From positions 1 through 64,000 of the forward strand of contig AJFK01000423.1 of the NCBI GenBank assembly GCA_000467715.1: a stretch of DNA of 64,000 bases, given 5' to 3'. Both the position numbers and the translations under genes were made by a program. Source of the DNA: Hysterium pulicare CBS 123377 (taxonomy: Eukaryota > Ascomycota > Dothideomycetes > Hysteriales > Hysteriaceae). This document shows, piece after piece, positions 44,950-54,889 of the stretch; position 1 is the stretch's first letter; the number at the start of each line of letters is the position of its first letter. Under the pieces are notes generated by a model. That model searched no databases. It was not told where the DNA came from and was given only the letters and a program-made list of their open reading frames with translations.

Positions 44950-47191
44950 TCAAGTATACCATCCCTTCATCTTCCACCTATCTCCCCCAAACTCAATACC
45001 CTTCCCAACCTCCAAGTCCTTTAAGAGCATGGGCAATTCAACCTCCTCATTGCTGATTTGGTCAGAATCTAGAGTCCCGTAATCCACCTCTTCCTCGATC
45101 ATTTCATTGATAAGCTGATCTATAGTCCCGTTTTGCTCTTCCAAAATCATAACAATCTCCAGCCAAATGCCATCAATGATGCCTTCGAAGAAGATATCGG
45201 TCCATGCAATTCCCTTCAACGTATTCCTCAGCGCTTCTCGCTCACGAAGGTTCAGTTCATGAATAACTTCAACCATTTTGCCAATCCACCATTCTCGTCC
45301 ACCCCAATGAGGCGCAACAGCTGCGCCGACCACTAATGCCCATAGCAGGGTATTCAGGTTCCGTTCCTTCTTCCAAATAGCAATGGTTTTCACATCGGGC
45401 CTATCCAGGGCAGCCCTCAACCGATTCAAAAGAAGGTCATAAATCTTCGCTCTAGGAGGCACTTCTCTTAGCGCTGCATACAGGAAGATCTGTCCTGCAG
45501 CCACGAGTGCCTCGATGACACTCGCTGCATCCGCGGCTGCACCGCCTTCTTCATCGTTTTCGCCATCTCTGCATCTCATATCTCTGTCCCATTCCGTGAA
45601 GTCACATGTGCGGTCTGGGATGGATAGCATCGCATATTCAGTCTCGTAAAGCATTTCGCTAATGGCCAGTCGGTTGACTGTTAGACTCCAGTAAGAAGAG
45701 GTAGCCAGACCAAGGCGATGAAGGCGGTAGAAGACATTGAAGCATTCTACTGAGGCAAGGGAAAGGTGTAGAAGACTTGTCGGTGAGGAGCATGCTGCCT
45801 CTTCAAGGAATGCGTCTGGGAGTGGTGCAATATTTGGGTCCGATGATAGTTGATGGAAGGTTGGTGGAGTTCGAAAGGCAGCCGCGGTGTGGAAATCGAC
45901 CCTTGCATATCTATTAGTAGACTGTAGTAGACTGTAGTAGAGGGTAAGTGAGGTTTGGATGAAGTGAATATTAAATGCAGTTGTTCGGATGAAGTCGAGA
46001 CATTGGAACACTGAATAAAGGTGTACGAACCAGATGATCCCTCTCATCAGCCCATCGTTGTGTCCGAATGCAGTTATGCCACCCCGTGCATTCAGCATAC
46101 GCTTTAGGGCGGTAATATGCAGCTGTGCCGAATCATAAGCGCCGGAGAGATTCTTTACATGATCAGTGCATGTCATGCATTTTCGGCTGATTCAACTAAG
46201 TGGCTAGGAAACACTCACTTCAAAGCTAGCGAGGGTGGTGACTGCGCCTACCAACTCGTCCGAGATACCTTCAATTGGGCTGTTCAACTTCGCATTTATG
46301 CCCTTTATTGCTTCATTCTTATGCTTCAAAGTCTCGATACGCATTTCCACAAGATTTCTAGTCAGGATACCATACAGTGCCACTGATGCCAGGGTTGCAT
46401 GGAGCAACGCAGCATCGCGAGATATGAATGGCCACCACGTATTCCGTGCATTCACAGCCAAGGAGTTGATACGGAACCCAGACTTGTCTGCGCGCTGTCA
46501 GTGGTTGCTTGGACTCGAGAAACCTACCCTTTCTGGGAATTCTTGGAGTAGGGCGCACACGGAGGCGCAAAACTATGCGGATATGGGGCCACTTACATAA
46601 CCTGAATAACATGTCCAGCTTGGAACTTCCTGGTACGGGCAACGCATCGAAGGGATCGAACCGGTGGGCGTTGGGGTTCCGTTTCAGGAGGGGACATGGG
46701 CGTAAGCTCACCTCGGCGGGAAACCCACAATCTGACGATGTCCTATTTTGGGCATTTGTGATACTCCCATCCATGTTGCCGGTAATGGGTGGCCTGCTAG
46801 ATTGCTTTTGAGCCGTTTTAGGGGCCCTCGGCCGAACATTCTCCTTGAACTGCTGTTTCTCTGACCTTTTCGGCGGACCTTTAGGCTTCTCCGGGGCGAT
46901 TGGCTGTCCTGGCTTAGGCAGTCTGAAACGACCCTTGAGTTTGCTACCAGCTTCAACCGTTGAACTCGAGCTGATCTCAGCAACGGGTTTGGTCGAACAA
47001 ATAGCAGCCTGATTCTCAAAGAAGTTTCGCATCACCAATCGACGAATCAGAACTCTAGACGCCCCTTCTGGCTGGCTGGACTGTCCCGTGCTCACAAAAA
47101 ACTCATACTCCTGGCCTCCTTGGTTTGAGACAGCTTGCTTGAGCTGCTTGGATACCAGTGATTCATCGTTGGCTACGTTGACGACTGGCAT
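44950..47191 (-). CDS. Fungal-specific transcription-factor-domain protein (Fungal_trans_2), no zinc cluster
   Basis: Three exons (47191-46597, 46487-46219, 46152-44950) give 688 aa. The first 200 residues are basic and Pro-rich, with RVLIRRLVMRNFFE in place of a Zn2Cys6 cluster. The remainder has the helical pattern of the PF11951-type regulatory domain: INSLAVNARNTWWPFISRDA, LLHATLASVALYGILTRN, LSGAYDSAQLHITALKRMLN and LHLSLASVECFNVFYRL. Such proteins without a DNA-binding cluster are common in Pezizomycotina and may act as partners or have lost DNA binding. Intron 2 (46488-46596) was chosen to give FRLYKSGFRINSLAVN in frame. Confidence 0.8.
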
Positions 47192-48189
47192 GTGTGGCTA
47201 AAGAGTTGGGATTATTAAGCAGCTACGTGGATTAGATGTCGAGTATCCGCTTCTTTCAGGGTACTGCGCAGGATGGATGTCAGTAATTTTGAGAGCAAGG
47301 CAGAGCATAAGTAATGCAGAAGTGGTGGTTGAAAAGATTACCACATTCGGGCAATGGTTTACTCATCAGCCAAGATACAGGGGTCAAAACCAACCTGCAC
47401 CGGTATGAATAGCATTTTAATCGGGACGGATGTGGAGTAAGGATTCGAGTGAAAGAAAAGCAATGCAGCTGAAGGGAACAATTAGACTGTACATACCAAT
47501 CTCGCCAGCTTAATATTTTATTTCAGCCATGCCAAGCCTGGTCCTTCACTAAAGTATATGATGATTGTTTCATCCATTATCACAATGCCATGGCATCTCA
47601 CTCGAGTTTCTCAGAATCTATTGCTCAAATCAGTCTGCGATACCAAATTTTGGGGAGGCGAGATAGTCCAACTTACGACGATTCGGGGGAAGAAATCCAG
47701 GTACGTATGCATCCAGCGGCACTGTTAGATATCTAGGATTTCGGACAACTAGGCTTTATATCAAGTCAAGCCTGACAATAGAGAATCCTGAAGGTCAACG
47801 GATCCGTTGTACAGCTAGTTGGTTATTCATGGCTTATAAAGCAGGAGGCCTGGCAGATTGGGCACTCGGAGTTTAGGTACAACCTGTTCCGAGGTCATCG
47901 CACTATTCCCATTGCACAGGATATCTAACTATCTAATACCCAAAACAGAAAGGAACACAATCTCATCAACGCCCGAAATGCCGAATGTACTCCAGACACC
48001 ATTTAGCGGCCAAAGTATGTTTGGACAGACCCAATCTTCAGCCTACCTACCCGAGATACGCTAGTATTTGTTGGAATGTATGGGTCTTCGTAAAATGTAC
48101 TGAGGCGGTTCTCTAGGACCTTCGATTGTATTGAAAGCGTCACCAAAATGAGCTGTCTGGCGACACATCCTGAGGCTGATGAGGGCCAG
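47192..48189. other. 1-kb intergenic region
   Basis: Promoter of the transcription-factor-like gene on the left and 3' flank of the GlnRS gene on the right. Short frames on the plus strand (near 47858-48064) have no domain. Confidence 0.45.
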
Positions 48190-50310
48190 CTATTTTGCTT
48201 TATCCTCCCTCAAACTTACGATCTGATTAAGGATGATTTTATCCTCCTTCGTATCTACAGGATCGATGCAGAAATAGGCGGTGCGCAGTGCTTGGAAGCG
48301 GACGAAATCATCAGATGCCCCACTTGGATGCAGGGAATGTTCTTTAATCAACCCCTCGAGGCCCTTCTCGATGACTGCGTTCTCGAAGATAACCTCACTA
48401 TGTGGGTTGAGGTCGTTGGCCCAGCCTCCGTTCTTCCAATCAAGTGCGTTGGGAGAGTCGGTCTTGAATAGCGAGTAGTATTGGCGAGCAACGACCCGAA
48501 TGGCGGAAGAAACATCCACCCACTGAATGTATGTTTTGGGCTTCTCCCCTGGAGCTTTGGTAGCCCGGATCTCGGTAACGCGGCCATCTGCATCCTTCGA
48601 GAAAGACGTGGCGCGGATAGGGAAAGGAGTATTATAAAGCCCGACAACCTTGTTAGGCGCCAGCCGGAAATAGTCCGGATTATCCTCTTCTCTGAAATCG
48701 CTTGAGTCGATGTAGACTTCCCGCGTAAATTTAACCTTGCGTTCTCCGGGGATCATGCCTTTGGGATCATAAGGAACCACAATGTCCTGGGCATCATCAT
48801 CCGTAGCGTCTTCGATGACAACTTTCACGGGATCGAGGACTAGCATCTGGCGGGAAACAGTTCTTTCGAGATGTTTACGAATAGATGATTCAAGTCTGAG
48901 AGTCTGAATTTCCGTAAGAGCATCGGTCACACCAAGTTCCTCTACGAACTTGAGCAGTGCCTGAGCTGGAATGCCACGACGTCGCAAAGCCACCAAAGTA
49001 TATAGGCGAGGGTCGTCCCAACCTCGGACGCTCGGCGGGATCACTTTAGTCTCGACTGTTCCGTCCGCATTTGTCTTCTCCACCGAGGTGCCTTCGACTA
49101 ACATCTGGATTCGTCGTTTTGAGAGGATAGTGCCTGTGACATTTAGACGTCCGTACCTATGCAAAACACGTTAGTAAGCGGCTGTCTCCATTGCATAGGG
49201 CACTTACTCTCGTTGCATTGGGCCCTTCTCGTCTGACTTTGGATCCTTGAAATCCAATGCTTCAAGCAGCCAATCGTATGATATACGGGATTGCTGGAAT
49301 TCAGTTGTGCACATCGAATGGGATATTTCTTCGAATGCATCACATAGACAATGCGTGAAATCGTATGTTGGGTAGATTCTCCACTTATCACCCGTCCGAT
49401 GGTGGTGATTCTTCTCGACAATACGATATGCTGGGAGATCCCACATCTGCGGGTTGCCCTCATTGGGATCCGTTAAGCTTTGCTTCATGCGTAGGTATGC
49501 CTCCCCAGGTTTGTATTTGCCGTCACGCATCGCTCGAAACTCAGCTAGTGATTCATCGACAGGTCTCGTGCGGTGTTCGCAGCCATATCGAGGGCCACGG
49601 TTGTCTGGCCCACCTCGCTGGCGATTTACTTCTTCTCCTAGGTTGATTGTTAGCCAAAGTCATTGAATAACCTCACCTGTTTACTTACTCGAGCAATGGC
49701 AGACGTAAGCCTTGTCCCGACTGATCAGCTCCTCCGCAAGCTCATACAAGCGGTCGAAATGATCGCTACTATAAGTAATCTTGTATGGCTCAAAGCCTAA
49801 CCACTTTACTATTTCCAGTATTGAAGTGAAGAATATTTCGTCCTCCTTTGCCGGATTGGTGTCATCGTAGCGTAGAAAGCAGACGCCGTCGTGGTGTTTG
49901 GCGAATCCAAAGTTCACGGCAATAGCTTTACAGTGACCAATGTGTAAGAAGCCATTGGGCTCGGGAGGGAACCGTGAGCGAACCTGCTTGACTGGCTTTT
50001 CTTCGTACACGCGTTTGAGCCATCCTTCTGCGAAGACGTTGGCAGGAGTGGAGGTTGCAGGTGTTGGGACAGCATTCTCTTTAGGTCGAATGGCATATTC
50101 TGCTTTTTTGGCAGCCTTTTCGGCCTTCTTTCTTGCTTTCTCAAGGGCTCGCTTTGAAGGGCCCTTATCCTCGGTCGCAGGATCGGGAGCGGGTGTGGCC
50201 ATGGTGTCGTGTGTGAGTCTGAAGAATTTCGGCGGGGAGATGATCGAGGGGTTGTTGTTTGAACATGACTCAATTCGAGTCTCACTAGCCACTGTGGCTG
50301 TGCCCGCCAT
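48190..50310 (-). CDS. Glutaminyl-tRNA synthetase
   Basis: Three exons (50310-49689, 49637-49208, 49156-48190) give 672 aa, or 636 aa from the likelier start ATG at 50202 ([14 protein letters not shown]). The enzyme charges tRNA-Gln in the cytosol. Class I motifs are [18 protein letters not shown] (HIGH) and [13 protein letters not shown] (MSK-like). [30 protein letters not shown] and [16 protein letters not shown] are GlnRS hallmarks. The C-terminal part has the two anticodon-binding barrels. A Lys/Ala-rich N-terminal extension precedes the core; the YqeY-like N-terminal domain of yeast Qns1 is missing. The intron at 49157-49207 restores QREYGRLNV. Confidence 0.95.
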
Positions 50311-50823
50311 TATCTAAGCCACAGAGTTATCGATAGATGAAACCTCATTTTCTCTCGGCACTTTCACTTAATCTCTCTGCAAGCTTGTTATATTACACAT
50401 CTTATCAAGGAAATGTACTGGCCGTGATGAGTCTAACTTAGCTACTAAAGGATCTCTGGCTAGGTATCGGGGCATGCACTTGATGCTGAATATCATTACC
50501 AAATTTAAGATTCCTTTGCAAGATTCTTGCTGTCATTCATTCTGAACAAAACTATTTCTGTTTGCACACTGTTTCATCTGATCTCTGCAAGGACTCGCCG
50601 CTGTGCGCGGTACCACCATTGTCCAAGCTCAACCCAGCTTTGCCGAAGACACAACCTGTGTGCCCGGACATGGACCTGCTCGCTGATCCATACTGACAAG
50701 AGCCGGAGCCCAAGGCCAGTGTACAGTCCGAACATACCAGTCGGACGATATACATCATATGCCTACGTTCAACACCACAGTCCCCCATACGCATGCGATT
50801 GCCCGGCCGAATTGCAAAGTAGC
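50311..50823. other. Intergenic spacer
   Basis: GlnRS promoter and 3' flank of the SesA-like gene. No feature was seen. Confidence 0.45.
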
Positions 50824-52051
50824 TCATCGCCGCGTTAATATCAGCATTGCCAAGTTCGAATCGTACAGGTTGCCGTTTATCTGTAAGCTATTCTCACTAG
50901 CGATACCGCCATCGTAACGATAATAACCTTGCACAGAGCTTTCGGGCAATCCAATAGCCCCATTGATTTGCATGGCATTGTCAGTTGCTTGCTGATTTAT
51001 ATAAGCTGTTTCTACCAATGGTGAAGCACAGCTGCATTTTCCATTGATGCGGGATGCTACATGGTCGTCTATTAGTTCCAGATTGTCTTCGTCTTCGCTG
51101 GCCGTCGTTTCTAGGAAATCTGCTAAGCCATCTGCTCGCGGTGTGAGGCTGGTAGATGTTGGATTAGTTCCATTCTCTCTTCGATATGGAAAGGCTGTCG
51201 CGGGTGTGCTTCTCAATTGCTTCGGTGAATAGTTGCTCTGCTCTCTTTGCCGGTGATTGGAGAGGTGACCGGGGCGATAAAAGTTCGGAGATATTTCAGT
51301 GGGACTTCCGGCCTCCGAAGTGGGCGCAAGAGTAGTTGATCTGGAGATTGAGGGCTACATATTCTCGTCAGTAAGTTGAGCGCGAGGACTTGATAGGATC
51401 TCTCAAGAAGCGTCTAAGTCTTACCGAAGTAGAGGCAATAATACCTCCGTCTCGAGCAAGAACATCAGACACCCTTAACGGAGCGCCTGTGTTTTTAAAT
51501 GATTCCGTTGTCTCTGCTAATAATATTCTGGTCTGACGGACTTCCGACAAGATTTCGGGATGTTCTTCCAATGCTCGTTCAATGTTCTTGACTCTACTGG
51601 CTGTTTCATGTAGTATTGGAAGCTGGATATTGACCAGGAGCTGGCCGTATTGGCTCAGGATGCAGAGTGTAAGCGAGCTCTTGTTCTCTTCGAGAGCCAC
51701 AAAACCCCTGGAGATTTCTGAGTTATGCCCAGTTTGATACCAGAGCTCCTTTAGAAACCTCTTCCAGAATTTTGGGCTCCGATCCTTTAGCGTAGTATCG
51801 ATTGACTTGCTCAGATTCATTGCGGAATCTCGAATAGCCACTAAGTGATCTGCAACTAATGCTGTCTGCAACGGCTCCATAGACGCAATGAGCTCTGCAA
51901 TTTGGATCATCTGTTTAATTTTATCCCGCTGATCCATGGGATGCTTCGGCGAGTCTTGAGCCCGTTCGTACGCCTCGTTAAGGCAACTGATTATCTTGAC
52001 GCCGTAGTGCAGAATCTGCGTGATGCTTGCCAGCGCACCAACTACCTCCAT
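50824..52051 (-). CDS. SesA-like protein with C-terminal HET-s-type amyloid-like repeats
   Basis: Two exons (52051-51425 and 51354-50824) over a 70-nt intron give 385 aa. Residues 1-130 (MEVVGALASITQILHYGVKI, then IKQMIQIAELIASMEPLQTA and SPKFWKRFLKELW) match the layout of SesA-type helical domains that stand at the N-terminus of fungal NACHT proteins or make separate effectors. A disordered Ser/Pro-rich linker follows. The last about 75 residues carry three similar units: DHVASRINGK, TDNAMQINGAIG and SENSLQINGNLY, spaced 27 and 29 residues apart. This xxQxNGNxY pattern resembles HET-s-related amyloid motifs (HRAM), whose two-rung beta solenoids template from an NLR partner to a death effector. 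No NLR partner is in the window. SesA assignment is by pattern only. Confidence 0.72.
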
Positions 52052-52933
52052 GTTAGATATTCAAGATCGCAAACGGAAAAAGAGAGAAAGTCGGTCGGAG
52101 GCTCTGCGCAACGAATCAGAATGCATTGATAATGCCGGGGACTTTCAGCTCAAAAATAAGTTGGCAAGCTTCTGGGTTAAGAAAGGAATGTGGTGGCGGG
52201 AATATCTTCAGTTTTAAGTCGGTAAGCGATGCATGAGACCCTTGCGGTACGTGGCACCAGTGCAATACCACCCGAGGCACACCAGTCGTGAAGAAACGGG
52301 CGTGAATATTACTACTGGTGATGAGTCCGAATGTTTTGCCTTGTTGCCACGTCGTGGCAGGCAAACCTTTGTTCGTATCACCGCACATATTCTCGCCGCC
52401 CGATCTGTTGCCTTCTTTTGCCTTGACACAAATTCCCTTCGCCCCGCAGAGAAATCATACTGACCCCAGTTCAAAACGTCCTTCATGTTATGCTCAAGTG
52501 GACGTGGCCATCTCACAATGGTAGATGTTGTTGTAACACAAGTCGCTGCAATGGTGTTCACAAAACTCTCACTCCTTGGGTGTGAGAGAGACTTCGAGCT
52601 CTGGAGAACTATAAATGGATGGTCGAAACGGGAGAGCTCGCAGAATTCGAGAAAGATAAGAAGTCCCATCCTCTAAGACGGAGCTTTTTGGTAGTTGCCA
52701 GTGAACCTCCAGCGATATCATCCTTTGGGCATCTGTCCGACTGTCGTGCGCGTTTCCTTCCGAAACCAGCCACCACAGCATCCAGGCCTCTGCATACGTG
52801 CTCCAGAGCCTTACACAGAACGAGCAAGCTGCTTCTCAGAGCATATTAGGATTCATCGTAAGTCATTGACGCAGTTGAGCGTGTGAGAATGTTGACTAGA
52901 TAGGTCAGCTTATCTCATCAACACTCCAACGTT
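52052..52933. other. Intergenic: divergent promoters
   Basis: Lies between the SesA-like gene (minus) and a small plus-strand gene. A likely 5'-UTR intron of the latter runs from GTAAGT near 52860 to TAG near 52904. No coding region was supported. Confidence 0.4.
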
Positions 52934-53374
52934 ATGACCGTCCCTGGTCAGGATCCAAAGACTTTAACCGAGGATATGGTAGTGTCGAGCCGCACTGTAC
53001 AATTTACCCAATCAGAGCACGTGATCCGCGGTGTTCCTTCCAATCCCGACCTCTCTTCACCGGCTGCAATGCCGCAAAATCCGACGACTGGATCGCCATA
53101 CCAGGCTGATCCTGCTTCTGGACCAGATATGGGTGATGGGCGCGACCATTTTAACAAGGCTGAGGCTGAGGGCCGTGCCACGGCACAGCATAATGGTCCT
53201 ATATTGGAGACTTTGCCGGCCGGTGGACTTAGGGCGGTGAAACACGACGAACCCAAGGCTAAGGGAGGCGCTTTTCAATTGAATGGTGCATATGCCCATT
53301 CAAAGGCACAAGAATATATGAATATTCAGGCTAGCAAGACGAAAGCGGAGGGGCCTCAGCAGAGTGACAAGTGA
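52934..53374 (+). CDS. Small hydrophilic fungal protein of unknown function
   Basis: A single coding exon of 146 aa starts MTVPGQDPKTLTEDMVVSSR. It is Pro/Ala/Gly-rich and hydrophilic, with no signal peptide or membrane segment. A conserved-looking block GGAFQLNGAYAHSKAQEYMN sits near the end. The start is supported by a putative 5'-UTR intron just upstream with good ends and a branch-like TTGACTAG. The layout recalls small stress-linked ascomycete proteins, but no family is recognised with confidence. The FQLNGAY block loosely resembles the amyloid-like repeat next door; this may be chance. Confidence 0.6.
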   Translation: MTVPGQDPKTLTEDMVVSSRTVQFTQSEHVIRGVPSNPDLSSPAAMPQNPTTGSPYQADPASGPDMGDGRDHFNKAEAEGRATAQHNGPILETLPAGGLRAVKHDEPKAKGGAFQLNGAYAHSKAQEYMNIQASKTKAEGPQQSDK

Positions 53375-54092
53375 GGCTCTGGTGCGGGGCGAAGGGAGGC
53401 ACGGGGTGTTTATAGAGCTGCGACTGTGGATCGTCAACTGGGTGTCATTCATAGATAGGAGTAGTCAATCTCACTGCCTGAGTATCCACAATATTGGCGG
53501 TTGAATCATGGCGTTAAATCTTTGTGCTGTAAGATCTAATATTAGGGAGTTTTTGACGGGATTGAAAAGCAATTCCTAAACCTGTGACCTTGGTTATGGA
53601 CTCCGTTTCGTGAGTCTCGTCAGGGAGCCTGCTGGTGTTAAGAAATCTCGCTCCATGATTGCCACCAAAGTAATCAAGTCGCAGAGTGAGGGCCGTGGGG
53701 CGTGTCGATCAGAGTGTAAATCATGTCCATTGGGTATCGTCTGAGATAGTGCAAGGACTAAGGCTGAAAACCCCTTTCACCGGTCCGTGCACAGCCCCGT
53801 CCTACCGAGATGCCCTCCTATTTAATAATCAGCTCAATAACCCTAATAAGCCAGCGTTTTTAATCATTGCCATTCTGGAAGACCTCTTTGGGACGGACGG
53901 CAACTTCCTCCTTCTCGCTGTTCTTTCCTAGATGCTTCTTTCGCTTCGGACTGCACTGTTGGTTTGCATCTTCTTTATGTACAGCGTGGCTTCTTTGCGT
54001 ATTGTTGTCATCATCTTTATGCTAATTTATCGTCAGAGGCTGAATTCAGTCTACCAACCCTAGTTGGCAGTTGCTTAAACGAAAGGGTCATT
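53375..54092. other. Intergenic spacer
   Basis: 3' flanks of two converging genes. An open stretch on the plus strand near 53686-53931 lacks domains and is not called. Confidence 0.4.
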
Positions 54093-54889
54093 TCAACTCA
54101 CTGTTTGTTGATTCTCAATACAGATTTCCCACCCTCGTTCCATCAGTCTGATTTTAAGAGCTTGGAATGGAAAAGAAATCCTGCGCTTTTGGCTTTCTAT
54201 AGTAATCATCATGACTTTCAGATGACTGGTCTTGTCTTTTTCAGGCGGCATCGTCGGCGACGTTGACTCGGGACCTTGGCTACAAGCATACGGAGCTCCG
54301 CATGGACCGATCAATGTGCACGTAAAAATGCTGGGTTCAGTATGACCCAGGCTGAAAAGATCTCTTTGACCAGCGACTCCAAGCAAAAGGAAGGGGATCA
54401 AATGGGAGGCCATGATCAAAAATGCGAACAGTAGCCAAGATCGATATGCTCTTGATGGTTTTTTGGGGGGGATAATGAAGTCTGTCGGAGGGTTGGAAGT
54501 GAAGACAGTTTTGGAGTATCGGGGATGCAGGCCCAACGGCGGGGAGGTAAGAGAGCAGTTCGGACTGTGAAGCTGGGAGGTTTTCTGGCCTATCAGATGA
54601 AGTATTTCCGGGGGAAGACGACTCGGGAGGTCCTCTGCGTCTTTTGTATTTCCATTGCTCGAACGTTGGCCGCGGCGAGGGCTCATCTCCGGCAGAAAGA
54701 TGAGTGTCGGCTCGATGATGTTACTAACTGCTCTTAGCAAACTGCTGGGGAAAGGTAGGTGGTAAGATCTTACCCATTGATTTGCAAAGCTTGTTCACTA
54801 GCGGTAGGGGTGCGGTAGCTGTTTTCGCCCAAGAAGAATTTGCTAGACGTTGAAGCACGTCTTGGGGGGAGACTAGAGCTCCGTTTCAT
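54093..54889 (-). CDS. Hypothetical membrane protein with N-terminal amyloid-like motif
   Basis: Two exons (54889-54774 and 54741-54093) over a 32-nt gap give 254 aa in frame. Residues 20-40 read ENSYRTPTASEQALQING and line up with ETAYINQQATDNAMQING of the SesA-like protein 3.4 kb away (8 identical, most others similar). The rest is not recognised; one membrane segment, SWLLFAFLIMASHLIPFLLL, lies in the middle. The 32-nt intron is very short, so either a different splice or an early end after QING is possible. The motif is the firm part; the gene model is tentative. An N-terminal motif is how NLR partners carry such sequences, but no NACHT domain follows here. Confidence 0.4.

Noticed and set aside
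45900-45945. Trinucleotide-like GTAGTAGACT repeat as a microsatellite
   Set aside because: It codes for YYSLLQS within the helical domain in frame, so it is coding sequence with local repetition.
46655-46680. B-box-like GGTTCGATCCC on the minus strand
   Set aside because: It codes for HRFDPF in the transcription-factor-like gene, and no acceptor or anticodon arms surround it.
53230-53310. FQLNGAY in the small protein as a third amyloid-like motif
   Set aside because: Only the QxNG core is shared; flanking residues do not align with the other repeats.
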